From positions 332,972 to 396,971 of the forward strand of contig MNCI01023383.1 in the NCBI GenBank assembly GCA_015680685.1: a DNA stretch of 64,000 nt, in the 5' to 3' direction. Position 1 is the stretch's first letter; each line of letters starts with the position of its first letter. The stretch comes from Gnetum montanum. Taxonomy: Eukaryota > Streptophyta > Gnetopsida > Gnetales > Gnetaceae. The position numbers were made by a program, and so were the translations under genes. The notes beneath the pieces are model-generated. The model saw only the letters and a list, made by a program, of their open reading frames with translations. It was not told the origin of the DNA and made no database searches. Below are positions 1-12,719 of this stretch, in pieces.

Positions 1-572
1 CGTGGTAGATTGTTCAGGTGTGTGTGCAGGAGCGGTTCTCTCATAGTTAACAGAGTNCGCACACCACAACAATACACACACATACTCACATTAACTATTA
101 AGTCTATTTGGAGGTATCTAGGCCTTGGTGTTGCCAGAGACCAGCAAGCACCGAAATCCTGTTTGAGGACACTCGTTGGCAGTCGCATCCCAAACGGTCA
201 CCAACAGGTGTATGTCTTGCTTGAGGGTGAAATAATAATCAGTACCATGCCCATTCCATTGATGGTACTCGCAAAATCAGTCTAGTCTAAAGCCTCTTGG
301 AATAGGAGCCTCATTTGGAGTTGCCAAGCTTGCGTTTTTGACCAATTCACAGAATCGGTTGTGTCTCTGGGCTGTTGCTGGAGACAGCTACTTGTGTTTA
401 ATGGACCCAGCCTTCAAAAGTTGATCTAACAACTGGGAAGGCTTCATGGGGTGTAGTGTGTATTGAGTAGGGTCTTTCCTCTTAAACATACGTGCATGAC
501 CCATGTTAGTAGCTTACGTGGTAGATGGTTCAGGTGTGTGTGCAGGAGCGGTTCTCTCATAGTTAACAGAGT
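1..572. repeat. 56-bp direct repeat (1-56 and 517-572) with single N at 57
   Basis: Bases 1-56 recur at 517-572 with one mismatch (T versus G at the 11th base). The first copy ends exactly at a lone N (57). The same pattern of a duplicated contig end beside one N occurs at 56928-57034, so this is probably an unmerged assembly overlap, although a real short duplication inside the gag remnant cannot be excluded. Confidence 0.8.
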
Positions 573-2404
573 AGTAGGTGGTTTGCCTTGTTGTCCCATG
601 TTGGTAGGTTGAGTCTCTGCTACTGTTGCTTTAGCCTTTTCTTTATATTTTTTAGTGTGTTGATTTTTGAAGGCTGAGTAAGCAGGGTCATGGCTATTTT
701 GGGCTGCCTATTCTATGTTTTTAATCTATACAAAATCTTGGCTTAGAGTGCACACATTTAGATAGTATAGTTTTGATTTGACAAAATCATTCATAGCTCC
801 CTTAAGAATCGTAAGAAGGTATGTTTCTGGGATTAGCTCATGAAGTTCATTGAGTGCAACACTCCATCTTTGGATAAATTCTTGTACAGGTTCAAGCAGT
901 GCTTGTTTTACCTGTATTATACTGTCCAAGGTTGCTTCAGGTTTCAGGTTGTATTTAAACCTAGTAACGAACTGGTGTAAGAGATCATCCAAAGAGGATA
1001 TGGAGTTACGAGGCAAGGCTCAGTACCAGTATAATGCTCTACTAGTGAGGGACATGGCAAACACATGCAATATTGCATGGGGCTAGGTCTAAAGCAACAG
1101 GCACTCTAGTCTAAATGTGACTAGATGGGCGTTGGGGTCTCCTTCCCCCTGGTATTTGGTTCGTTGAGGCAAAGAAACTCCTTTGGGCAAGGTTAATGGT
1201 GGTACTGAAGAGCTAATAGGATCGTCTTGGTAAAAGTCTAATACTTTAAGCTCTTCATTGTTAGCGGTTTTGAGGCATTTTACCTTATCAGTGAGCTCTT
1301 ACATCATCTTTTTGGCTTCAGCCCATTCTTGGGCACTTGGTGGAGTAGTAGGTTGGCTAGTTTGAGTGCCATACAAATTAGACTGCTGTACAGTGGGTGG
1401 GAAAGAGAAAGTTGAGTGGTTGGAGGTTGCACCTGTGGAATATTTATAGTGGGTGCTACTAAGGGCGGCATACCGTAAGGTGTAGATTTTTGTTGTTGTT
1501 GAGCGACAGGGGTGGGCCATTGGCCAATTGTGGGTTGTGAAGGGAAAATTTGTACCTGGTGTTGTACTGGAGGAGCCAAGGGCATGGTATGAACCTACAC
1601 TTGTGGGATGAAGTGTGTAGATGTGGAAGTGGGTATCATGGATGGCATCCCAATTACTTGGGATGGGAAAGTCGCTCCTACATTAGTTTGAGAGGGGGGT
1701 TGTTAGGGTTGTACTTGTAGGAGAGGGTATAATGTGGTGACCGGAGGAATAGTGGGGATGGGTACATTGAATTGAGTATCTGTCATAGGGAGAGTGGGAA
1801 TAAGAGTGGGTACTTCCTGTTGGGGCATGTGTGCTTGAGTGCTTTTAACTATATGAAGAGACATGGTCTCTTCCGTGAAAGGGTGAAATAATGGGTTCGC
1901 GTAAGTATGCGGATTGAGAGTATGGTATGAATCCCCGTGTTTGGATTTAGCCATAAAATTTTCTTCCTCATCTCCATTTTGAGATTCTACAGCAGGTTGG
2001 TGTGAGGTTTGGTTCCTTGCCATGAGGAGTTGTGATAGGAGTTCATGGTGGGATTCAGTGAGTGGGATGACATCATAGGCAGTGGGAATGAAGTCATGGC
2101 CTCCTTTGTGAATTAGCTCATAGTGTCTCTTTGCTTCTAGTTCATTTCGGTCAATGGCCAGGTTGGCCTAGATTTTAATGCAAATAAAGTTATATTATTC
2201 GGGAGTTAGGATGGTGAACGTGGGATCCCTACCTTGCAGTCTCAGTGACCAGTGAAATGGCCCCTGAGGATTCATCTTGCCAAGGACAACTATGGACTCA
2301 GCGATGGTGACAGGGCCTGAGATTGTGGTACCAAAGTCAGTAACGGGCATGACAGTGGTGTTGGTGTGCACGGGGTCCATTGTCAAAATGTCTAAATGTA
2401 ACAA
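180..2404 (-). pseudogene. Decayed Ty3/gypsy (Tat/Ogre-like) gag
   Basis: The minus strand reads, with stops and frame changes, as a plant gypsy Gag. From high to low coordinates it has an N-terminal piece (2404-2195), a Pro/Gln-rich stretch (2023-1300), a retrotrans_gag-like core (1016-726, with LHQFVTRFKYNL and VQEFIQRW) and a C-terminal part near 230-440. That last part reads CEYHQWNGHGTDYY, matching the CxxH...GHxTxxC zinc-binding pattern of Tat-lineage Gags with the last Cys changed to Tyr. Gag would package element RNA in the cytoplasm. Several in-frame stops are visible and no full frame survives. The lineage is assigned by motif recall, not by search. Confidence 0.7.
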
Positions 2405-4095
2405 CGTAAGAGAAAGAAAATAAATGGTTAAGTTTTAGAGAAAATATGGTTAAGTGTTGAACAATGTACAAAGGAGTTTCAGCGTATAAAAATGTACTAC
2501 AGTGTATGAACACTAGGAGCAGTGTACAAGGAGTTTCAAGAGGTGTAGTGTATAATTAATGTGCACAGCGTATAAGGTAGGGTGAGGAAAATAGGGTGTG
2601 AATGCTAAAGGAGTGGTGTCATACAACGTGAGCACTGTAGCAGCTTGAGAACTACAGCGTGTGGAAACTAGGTACAGCATATGGACACTGGATGGGACGT
2701 CTGGGTGAGAAAACTAAGTGTTGTACACAGTATCTGAGAAGAAAACTTAGATCTGGACGCTATGAATATCGTCGGAAAAGAGAGATAAGGATGAGGGACG
2801 TTGTAAACAATGTTTGAAACTGGCAGAGAGTGCAGGACGCTGTGGGCAGCATCTAGATCTAAGAGAGGAAGGTGCAGGACACTGTGATTTAAGTAGGAAT
2901 GTGCTTGGAAAACTTTGAAACAACATCTGTATTGGAACACAAGATTTATTAGCAGGAAATAATGCTTGAACGCTGGGAACAAGGCAGAGTAGGAATGCTG
3001 GCACTAACAACAATGTGTGAACGTTGGATCTGGGATGCTAAGAGGTGGATTTAACAGAGAAAGGGCCCTCATTCTAGCATCAATTTACTGTACCATTTGA
3101 AATTGTTGATGAGAGGCTAGAATGAACAGACACCGAGAGATCTACGGATAAAACAGGAAGAACCTACCTTCGCCTGAGGGCAAGCTGGAAATTAACGGAG
3201 GCAGAGTGCCTTAAATGGTCCGCACATGGATCAAATGAGGACTTCCCCAAACGTATGCAATCATGGTACGTTGGGTTATATGTAAACAAATGCAAAAACT
3301 GAATGTAAACAAATAAAAGTGAATGTAAACTATTTAAATAACGAAAATAGGAAAAATGTGAACAAGAAAAATAATGTAAACTGCGAGAATCTGAGCAATA
3401 ATGCAAACTATTTGTATTTATAAATAATTAGAATGCGCACTAGTCAGAATGCAGTTGCTGATTGCTCACAAGTTGGACATTTAGCCTTGATGGATGAGAA
3501 CGGATGCTGGAAAGATGTAGGTTTTGGATTGCAGGTGTACAATGTCCAAGTTTGTATGAAACCCAACATATGAGATTGATGCCCAGATTTCCTAAGTGTG
3601 TCAGATTCCAATTTTTCCAACCTTGATCTAGTGGAAAAATAGGAGATTTATAGGGTTTTGGATGTGAGATTCAGATCTGGGAGAAGCTCAGTGGTTGTGG
3701 GATGAGAAAAATTTGGATCGGGTGACAGGCATGTGCGTTGACCGGATGCACGAAATGTTACAATGTACAACATCTAGCATGACCAAATCTTACGCTGGCA
3801 TGTGTAATCCATAGTGTAAGAGCTTGGCATGCTCAAAGAATAACAAAAGAAAATTTACAAAATAAGCTCTCTTATAATAAATAATTTTGTCTCTAGCCTT
3901 CTAAAATTATGGTTTGGCGTGTCCTAGCATCTTGGTGTCAGCGTCCAGCATCCGGTGTGTGATCATCCAGCGTATGAAACAAAAATGATGAATTTGGAGC
4001 CCATTTTCAATCTTTGAAGCTTGTTCCAAGAGTGGATCTAGATGCTTGAGGTCCAGAGGATGCTGCTTATCAAATTTGAGCTCATTCAGAGGCTG
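2405..4095 (-). other. Non-coding leader/LTR-like DNA upstream of the gag remnant
   Basis: No convincing coding frame was seen. The stretch 2440-2760 is dense in short motifs of the type (a)cagcgtat / cagtgtat, and CAGCGTA/TAGCGTG motifs continue to about 3970. By position (just 5' of the minus-strand gag) this should hold the leader and perhaps the 5' LTR of that element. I could not fix LTR ends, a primer binding site or a target duplication. Confidence 0.4.
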
Positions 4096-5135
4096 TTTTG
4101 GCTCTGTTTTGGTTGGTCACGCTGTGGTCACGCTATGTAGCCTGACCAAAGTGTGATCCCAGCATGACCAAGTGTTCATGCTATGTTTTGAGCTGATTTT
4201 TGGATGCTGATCCCCTTTTTTTGATCTCTGACTACTGCCTACTTTCTTGGGTGATCTGGGTATTGATTTTGACTTCGTTTTATTTATGTTTCAAGCCTGT
4301 TTAGTTTGGTCATGTTGTGGTTACGTTGTGCAGCGTGACCAAAGTGTGACCCTAGCGTGACTAACTAAAAATGCATCTTTTGAAGCCTAAAGTTGGATTT
4401 TCAGGGGCCTGTGAGCAAGTAGGCCTGTTGCCTATCCTCTGGGGATGTAGTCCATGATGAAAACTTGCTAGAAACTACTTGGTTTCAGCTATTTTCGGTT
4501 GGTCACGCTGTACAGCGTGACCAAAATGTGACCCCAACGTGAACAATTGAAAGTGTCATATTTGAGGCCCTAATGTTGATTTTCTAGAGCTCCTAATCAT
4601 ACACAACTACTACCCAGCCCTCAGGAGTCATATCCATGTCAAAATTTTTTCCTTGAGATGCCTGAATTGGGCTGTTTCAGCTTGGTCACACTATTCATGC
4701 ACTGTGCAGCGTATGAAAATGTATCTCCAGTGTAAGTAACTGAAAATACCTCATTTAAGGCCTAAATGTTAATTTTCTAGAGGCTCGGAGTTGCTAGGGG
4801 CCTTGGTGAAGGTCATGGGGGGTCCTTATGCTCAATTTTTACCTATTTGAACTTAGTTTTGGGGCTCCAAAAGTTGGTTACGTTGATCCTTACGCTGTGC
4901 AGCGTAAGCCACAACGTGACCAAAGTGTACTTAGCCAAAACCAAGCATTTTGAGCCCAAAACTTTTGAATCTAGATGCCAGAAGTTGGTGTAGTCGCCTA
5001 TGGGCTGGGGGGGGGGGACCCTACCTGTTGAATCGTAAACCATCGGGGGATGTTTCGGAGGCCTCCAAGTTTGGTCATGCTGTATTCATGCTTGGGTAGC
5101 TGCATGACTTAGCTTGAATCTTGTCTGAAAGTGCT
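4096..5135. repeat. Tandem repeat, period about 190 bp, centred on a GGTCACGCTG palindrome
   Basis: Five to six diverged units start near 4116, 4305, 4498, 4684, 4870 and 5073, so the spacing is 186-203 bp. Each carries a version of 'TTGGTCACGCTGTgCAGCGTGACC AAAgTGTgAcc', then an AT-rich arm ending in 'TTGATTTTCTAGAGgc' and a 'cctatcctctgggg' segment. In the cleanest unit (4501-4522) the core is a perfect 22-bp palindrome: GGTCACGCTGT followed by its own reverse complement. The array lies directly before the plus-strand protease at 5170. It may be a satellite-like spacer of a Tat-type element. Confidence 0.75.
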
Positions 5136-5169
5136 AGGCCAAAATTTTTGTGCTGTTTTCATATATGAC

Positions 5170-6010
5170 TTGATTAAGACCTCCTCCATCCACCACAAAG
5201 CATTGGTTCACATGTTGACCTCCATTCCTATTATGGAGGGCATCCTAGCAGATGAATTATCCATCCATGTTGTAAGGCTGCCTCCTACACCATAGGAATC
5301 AACCTTAACACCCCTAACATTATGTGATAAGGTGATCAAGATTGACCCTGAGAAGGACCTAGTCATTACTACACCAATGTTTATCACAATCCATGTAGGG
5401 AAATGTAGAATCCACAAGGTTCATGTCGACAATGGGGCAACAACAAACATCATTTCATACACCATCATTAAAAAGTTGGGTCTTGTCGATCAAATTAAAC
5501 CCATAAAGAAAACATGCCTGAAGTCCTTTAATGGATCACACATTATCATAAGGGGTGTCATCATGATAGCCTTCATGATAGGGGAGCAATTCCCCACCAC
5601 TGTAAAATTCATCATAATCAAGGAGATGCCAGGCTTCAACATGATCCTAGGTAGGCATTGGCTAGCCCAATTGTGGGTCGTCTCCTCTTCAATCCACCTT
5701 CCATACAAAGGTGGTGAGGTTATCATTTATGATGATGATGTAGCCCCTTTGGTCATAAAAACATAGACACAAAACAAGGGTCAAAGCTGGAGTTCGTCGA
5801 TGATGTGTCTCTTTGAAAGGCAAGGGTGAAACATGTGAGGTAGACTAACTCGAGGAATCAAAGGGAGCCAATGACCTCCCAAAAGATGCTTTGTGGACAA
5901 AATTTCCCTTTGACATAGCTAACAAAGGTTAAGGCAAGTACCACATAGTACCATCTAGGTACTACATGCCTCCTAATCCACATTGGGTTAGGAAGTAACT
6001 GTGTCACTAA
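5170..6010 (+). pseudogene. Ty3/gypsy (Tat-like) aspartic protease region
   Basis: The open part is 5332-5766; related sequence with stops extends from about 5170 to 6010. It reads as a retropepsin domain: the active-site motif is VDNGATTNII (DNG/A form, as in Tat/Ogre proteases rather than DTG), followed by a second-strand GVIMIAFMIGEQFPTTVKF and the flap-like MILGRHWLAQ. The enzyme would cut the Gag-Pol precursor. Downstream coding fades near 6010 (the last recognisable part is YHIVPSRYYMPPNPHW). RT of the same lineage resumes only at about 12.9 kb, so the element is interrupted by 6-7 kb of other DNA. Confidence 0.75.
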
Positions 6011-6060
6011 GAAGTCCCCTTAGTCCAACATGCACTAAATGCCTACTTGCTCCTAGCTTC

Positions 6061-6560
6061 TACATACCTCACTTTCTTGCATCTTGTGTACACATTTACA
6101 TTTTGCTTAATTATTTACATTTTTCATTATTTACTTTATTACAGATTTATTTCTTTTGTTTGTGAATTTTCACTTAGTTTGTGTCTTTACTTGTTTAGTT
6201 TACTCTTTAGTAGTTATTAGCTTATGCATGAAAAATATGAAAATAAATAAAAAATCATCAAATTTAAAACTACAAAAACACACAATCCAAAAAGACCTTA
6301 AACTATTTCACAGCCTGCCATGGCCTAAAACTAGCAATCTCCCATACATCACCATGGCCTGAAAAGGCCTTAACCTAATGCATGGCCTACCGTGGCCCTA
6401 AAACTAGCAACACCTTTCTTTCTAACGCATGGCCTAGGATGGCCTTAAACAACCACTGGAACCTGGAATGACCTAAAACTACTAGCACACATTGTCGAAC
6501 ACACATGGCCTGAAATGGCCTTAAACTAGCATTAGGCTCACAATGGCCTAGTAACATTAT
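6061..6560 (+). repeat. Minisatellite 'catggcct..atggccttaaactagca'
   Basis: From about 6290 the text repeats variants of CATGGCCTAnnATGGCCttAAACTAGCA with a period near 35-45 bp. It is preceded by a 'ctcactttcttgcatcttgtgtacac' segment. The same pairing occurs at 12500-12700, and a sister array occurs at 15305-15690. All three lie in the Tat-like element. Confidence 0.7.
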
Positions 6561-7063
6561 CATCACATAATCATCACCATTGCACAGTCATAACTTAGTG
6601 CATCAATCCATCATAACATTAGCATAGTAAACACATAGCAAATAATTGCAAAAACCATACACATCATGTGGCAAAAGATTCATTACATCTCACATCAGTA
6701 ATAGTACATAGCATGAGCATCAACACCATGTAGAAAAAAATGCATAAAAATATAAAAATGCCCAAGAGTAGGGCTACATCAAAACATGCTCAACCAATGG
6801 AACTAGGTGGGGATGAAGATCCTCCTTCCTCTACTCCACTGTTGGGGCCTATAGCATCGCCTGGTGCCTGCTGCCACACAACAACAACAAAACAGCAAAC
6901 CAATAAGCAAATGTCCAAAAAACAATCTAACATGAAAAGCATAAAAACAACAAAAAAAACTAACCTAAGAGGGTCATGCATCGATCATGTCTGGAGGTAA
7001 ACTATTAAGGCACTCCTCCAGGCATCAGAGGATTTTAGCCTTAGATAGCCACATCTAGTCCTC
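6561..7063. other. AT-rich spacer, no gene seen
   Basis: This is a mixture of 'catcaca/acatag' low-complexity text and an unsupported ORF pair on opposite strands near 6740-7000. No domain or repeat boundary was recognised. Confidence 0.4.
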
Positions 7064-9720
7064 TTAACCAAAGTCAATCCTCACAAGGGTCTTACCTTTG
7101 TCCATAGTGGTCCATGCAAGTGGCTCCATGAAAAACAAAGTAGATGAAGCCTCTCTTGAGGGTGTAACAATTTGCCTCTCCAAAGAGCCACTCACCATGA
7201 TATGATGAGCAAACAACTTGTAGGCTTGTCTCTCACCAATTGCCTCAAGGAACATCTCAAGGCAATAGCATTCAAAGGACTTCTTTGAGCTGCTAAAGAT
7301 ATGTGTCTCACTCATGCTTGTAGTGGTGCTTGTGGTTCTTTTGCATCTACCCACACCTACACACCTTTACACTATAGTTTTTCTAGTCCTGGTTCTTTTG
7401 GGCAAGCAAATCCATCTATAGCCATTGCTCAATAATTTCTTTGGTAGTCTCATATTTGCCACAGATGCCCAACCAGCACCTAACATAATCTATCTCTGTC
7501 GTCTGCTAGGTACTATCTCTCCATGATCAAGCAGCAAGAAAGTCATATCAAGACTAAAGGTCCTCAATCTTTATGTCCTAGCTCATCATCCTTCCATGAA
7601 GCTCATGAGCATGCTTTCACAAGTGCTCATTCAAACGCCTACAAATCCATAATACTTTCACACAAGAAAGTGTACATTTGCTGACTACCTCATATACATG
7701 ATGAGGCACCTACTCCACTTTAGGAGGGAATTCAAGGATAACATCCACTTTGGCCACCCTGCTTAGATCCCAGCAAAGCTTAGAACCTGTTGGCAGCAAG
7801 CAAATCAACCTTAACCATAGACTAAGCATTGAATAGGTAAAAAAACATAAGCAAAGCAAAATTATATACATATTGAGCTCAAGATATGCTTACTATAGGT
7901 GGTCAACCATTCCTCTATGATGCCCTCCATGAAGGAAAACTTGTCAGGTGTATCTACACATGGCTTCATGCGATAGGTAGATGTCTAACCATTGGTAGGT
8001 ACATCTGAGGTTGCAATACAACAATGCACTTACCAAAAACTAAATAGCCAAAGATGTTAGAGAAATATAGCAACAACAAATGACAATCTAGGCACCTACC
8101 TAGCAGACCCTCAAGTGTGAAAGTAGGGGGATCATCTAGCTACACATTATCAAAAAGATGATCAAAATCACCCTTGTCACGGTGCAATAACCCCTCCTCC
8201 TCAAATTGTTGGAGGGTCTTTGTGGCCTTGTGTAGCTCCTCTGCATGCATCTCCCCCTCCTCAACTTGAGGAGTAGACTCCTCTACTACTACTTTTGTCA
8301 CTACTATAGTAGCCCTCTCTCCTAATTTTGGCAATTTACAAACATAACATGTTAGCATAGATCAATACACATTAGCACATTAATACAATGTAGTAAAAAA
8401 CATAAAAATGTACAATCTGATGAAGTACATATACTAACAAGTGACCTCTATGCATACATCATGAAGTTTAAGGCAGAGTTTCTTGCCACTTGTCTTTCCA
8501 ACCTTAGGAGCAGCCTTCTCTATGGGGAATGGCCTCCTGATCTTCACCTTGAATAGCTCCACTATCTCTACAATATAGTGATTAGCCTTGTTCACTTCCC
8601 CAATGACAACTGGGGGACCGTCACCTATGTTGTCATGAAAATACTGTGACCACCCCAAGAGACCTTTGCTCGTAATTGAATATGACACATCAATCCCCTT
8701 GAGGGGGTCCTATGCATAAGTGGTCATGAGCATATGCTTAATCCAAGGCTTCAAAAGCTACTCACAGTCCTGCATGACCCATCGCCCACTATCACATACC
8801 ACCAAGAGCTCCATAAACCTTTACAAATACCCTACAAAGAACATGAAGTATACATGAGACCTTGCTTGGAGGTTGAAGCATAGATTGGTGATCTCTGCAT
8901 GTAAACTAGTGAAGATGTAGGAGGCCCAATTGAACCTTGTGCCTTCCTGCAGTATCTCCCTCATCACCCATACCTACTCCACCCCAAGGATTTTCTCTAA
9001 GGAGAGTAACTTTCAGAAGGCACAGATGTGAAAAAGGGGCTAGAGCTCCTAGGCCTTAGACACAAGCACATCTTTAATGGGGATGTCCTTCAAAGATTGG
9101 GTGCCCCCAAACCAACACTTGACCACTCCTCTATGGTCCACCTCCCTATTGGCCTTGTTAATAACCAACAGGCCATTAGTGGGGAGGCCAAAGAGGTTGG
9201 CAAAGAAGGCCTCGTTGAGGTCCAGAACTACCCTAACACCACGTACCCAAGTGAAAAAATGGTAAACAACATTGTTGAAGGATTCTATGATGGTAACCAT
9301 TTTAGCCACCAGAATGCTTGGGCTAAGGGCCAAGAAAAGGTCCATCAACCCAGCAAGCATGAGCCTACTGGTTGGTGCCTCTAAGGCCTAGTGGCACAAC
9401 TAATGTTGCATCCCATCAACATCACCATACTTCATGATGAGGGTGGCCTCAATGCAGCCTATGGTAACCACCATCACCTCTTTTGAAGCAACTACTATTG
9501 CAATAAAGGAAAAAATAATGTTAACATCATGCAAAGGAAAATCAACAAGCATGTGTGAACAAGCACAAGAGCTAAAATAATAAATGCTTATGCAGAACAA
9601 ATAGTGTGTAGGATGGAGATGGTGGTGCAAGCATCTCCTTGAGGTTAAGCTCACCACTAGCCCATTCCTCATCTAGCCAATCATTGATCTTGCATAGCTC
9701 AAATGCCCTTGGGTACCAAG
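7064..9720 (-). pseudogene. Unrecognised antisense coding region, decayed, exon-like blocks
   Basis: Several minus-strand blocks have protein-like composition separated by AT-rich, stop-rich gaps. Block 9720-9640 reads like YPRAFELCKINDWLDEEWASGE and continues into LNLKEMLAPPSPS. Block 9360-9049 contains WVRGVRVVLDLNEAFF and LFGLPTNG. Block 8880-8434 has WIKHMLMTTY, SKGLLGWSQYFHDNI and ELFKVKIRRPFP. Block 8358-8140 is Glu-rich, and a last block is 7354-7064. I do not recognise the family. The blocks lie antisense inside a plus-strand Tat-like element between protease and RT. Antisense ORFs are known in some Tat-lineage elements (for example maize Grande), so this could be one, or a captured host gene fragment. 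Confidence 0.45.
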
Positions 9721-10680
9721 TAAGGTAGGACCTTAGATTAGCTCCCACCTACTCAAGTATAGCCAACAAGCATGAGTAGTTAGCAAACTTAGCATGAGCT
9801 AATAATAAAGCAACACAACACAAAAATCATAAGAGCACTTACCCTTCGATGCAGTATATAGTTCTAGGTGGGTCCTGGAATAAAGTATGCACATGTAGAG
9901 TAATGAAGAGGGTATTGCTCTTGTTGTAGCAAGAGAACTCTGGCATCTGCCAAATCCTAGATAAGGGTCAAGCACACCCTAGGGCCTCTACTCAAACCAC
10001 CTGCTTTGTTATCATTAGCAGTGAGCTCATTAGACATAAAACTCAAAATGCTCTGATTAGCCCCAGGCAACAATGTCTCTACAATGACGCTCATAGCCTG
10101 TACTACTAAGTGTGACCACATCATCACACTAAAGCCCTACAATAGGTATTCCAAGAACTCACATGCCCCTAGCTGGAAGCACACTGCCTAATAACCCACC
10201 AACATATCTGGTGAGGCATGTTGGGAACAAGCTTGCTCATGTAGCAAAGAATGCCAAAGAGCTCCATGATGACTAGGATGGGCTTTAGTAGCACCTTGCA
10301 ATCACAAAGCAACAAAACAAAATGTTAGTATATACATTAAATGCAATTTTTGACAAAATATTAAAAATTAAAATTTGCAAAATTATCACAACATAGCATA
10401 GATTAGTAAAAAAAATATCTTAGGGCCACTTGGGGCCCTGTAGGTATAGGACATTAACATATACATTTGATCACCTGGTGCTCACTAGGGTACAACATGT
10501 TCACATATGATTAGCATCTTGTTTTACAGTTTACGAGGTTAGCATCATTGGCATTATCATAGTTTGCATGTTTTGATAGTCTAACATTATTTCGGTTTGC
10601 ACATTTAGCATTGTTACATATTTTAGCATTGTTGGCATTTTTACATTTTTGCAAGTCTAGCATCAAGTACAATTTACAAA
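9721..10680. other. AT-rich spacer, no gene seen
   Basis: Short fragments may still belong to the antisense region (to about 10300). From 10380 on the text is dominated by 'ttagcattg/tttgcat' low-complexity runs. No motif was recognised. Confidence 0.35.
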
Positions 10681-12430
10681 ATTTTCAAAATTTTTTCTAA
10701 CTCCAAATGGTGTAGTTTGAAATTCTGCAAAAAATTTTCTAACTCTAGGCTACCTCTAGGAGTGTAGTCCAAAAAATAGCAATTTTTTTCTAACTCTGGA
10801 GCTTTAGATCACCCCAACTACACTCTGGAACATAATAGAGTGTAGTCCCAAATTACAAAAAAGTTCTAACTACCAACTACACTCTCCACAAAGTGTAGTC
10901 TAGAAAAAACTAACTATTGGATGGGCCATTTTGAAGAACACTTGGCGCCAACTACGCCTCTATAATGGGAGCATCGTCTTGGCCGTTGTCAGTGAACCAA
11001 GGTTTGGCCATTGCCCCAATGCTTTCTTCACTACATAGCACCTTACTACAGTGCCATGCACTGCCAACCATCTCCCCCATGCACCGTGCCTTACCACGAT
11101 GTCGTACACCACCTTCACTAGCCACTCTCATTATGTGCACTAAACGCCTACCATGGTTGTGGTTCCTATGGCCATGATGCGAAACACTACCCACGACACC
11201 ACCCCTACACTACACCTTGCCATAACACAAACTTTTTTTGGAAAAATAAACAAAAAATGCAAGAAACGTGCCCTTGGTGCCAAGCCTTCCTTCCATGACC
11301 CCTACAACTGCATAGCTACTATTGTAGGGTGCAATGCATGTACAACACCTATGGCTTCTATGGCCACCAACACATCCATGCCCTATTCTCATGCATTTTC
11401 TTTTAAAAAAAATTTCTATAGGGTAATCCCCTACCATAACCCTACCCTGCAATGGGCCGCTCACAGCTATGGCCAACACTTGCATCCCTACCCCACACAA
11501 AAAAAATTTAAAAAATGAAAAAAAATTGCAAGGGTTTAACCGCACCCTCAACCCCATGGGCGACTGCTATTGGCCACTACTGTCAAGCTTCAAATCCCTA
11601 CCATGTGTTGCCAAAACAATTTTAAAAATAAAACAAAACTTTTCTTTTGTAGAAGGTCCTAACAACAACCATTTCCATACAACCCCATGTGCAGTATGGA
11701 GGGAACCCTATGGCCTTCCCATTGATGGCTATGTTGCTTGCCACCACTACCATGACCCCTCAAGTCCTCCTGCAGCAAATCCTCATGACCTTGTGTGTGT
11801 CCATTGCTCACTTAATCCAACCAAAAACCCCATTCAAAAACTAAAAAAATGAAGTGCAAAACCCTCTCCTCACACACACACCCTCCTTGGTCATGAAAGT
11901 TGCAACAACCATAATGGCAATGGCCTTTGCCACATAAGGCCTTGTCCATAACCAAGCACCAAACCCTCAATGAAAAAATAAGCAAAGTAGAGAAAAAATG
12001 GCAAAAAGGGAAGAGTGTAGTTGGAATACCTGGCAGACAGTGGTGCCCTCCACTCCTCCACATGTGCCCATAGTAGACGGCCCAATGCCCATTCTCCCTC
12101 ATCCATGTTTACCCATCTAAGGTGTAGGGATCCACATCAACGAGTCATCTTGGTGGCAACTACACTCTTCATAGGTAGCATGCTATAATCTAAAACTTAC
12201 TCTATGTTTTTAACTTTTGAAAATGATAGAATTACTCAAAGTGAAATGCACTTTTATACCACCCTAGGACCAATTAATGATTTACCAACCTTGGAGCTAT
12301 GCTCAACCCTATTTGCACAATGCAAAGTGTAGTTGGGTAAGAGTGTAGTTGGGTGGGAGCATAGTTAGCCAGACTTAGAATTTTATTTTTATTTTTTTTG
12401 CTATCCCAGACTTAGAAATAAAAATTTAAA
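10681..12430. repeat. LTR-U3-like repeat region with 'gagtgtagt(c/t)' motifs
   Basis: Both ends (10700-10930 and 12120-12400) are rich in 'ttttctaactc...gtgtagtc' and its reverse complement 'actacactct', the same vocabulary as the U3 part of the LTR at 17218-18882. The middle is rich in 'atggcc/ccatgg'. It may be a diverged LTR. I could not define ends, and the open frames on both strands here show no family signature. Confidence 0.35.
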
Positions 12431-12499
12431 ATTTTTTTCTCACTACCTAGTCCCACTTTGCATCCCAAGCACTCCCAACCTTGCTTAAACTAACACATC

Positions 12500-12620
12500 T
12501 AGCACATTCATAGTTTTTTAAGACCTTAAACTAGCACCTCATGGTTTGCTAAGACCTTAATTAGCACACATGGCCTACTGAGTCCTAAAACTAGCACCAA
12601 CATGCTTACTTTCTTTCATG
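12500..12620 (+). repeat. Second copy of the 'accttaaactagcac' minisatellite
   Basis: Three to four units of 'AGACCTTAAACTAGCAC...CATGG(c/t)(c/t)TACT' lie just before the RT region. They are followed by the same 'cttactttctttcatgttacatgtgc' segment that accompanies the array at 6061-6560. Confidence 0.6.
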
Positions 12621-12719
12621 TTACATGTGCATACTTAGGCAAATTTTTATAGTGTTACTTTCCTTCATTTTGTGCATACCAACTTCATTAAGGTAGGTGC
12701 AACTTAATGTTTGTCTAGT

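Noticed and set aside
9028-9384. 118-codon plus-strand ORF
   Set aside because: It is the complement of the better-supported minus-strand block with the LDLNEAFF segment.
10952-12106. Several 70-127 codon ORFs on both strands
   Set aside because: Overlapping on opposite strands, with composition driven by 'atggcc' and poly(A) runs and no family motif.
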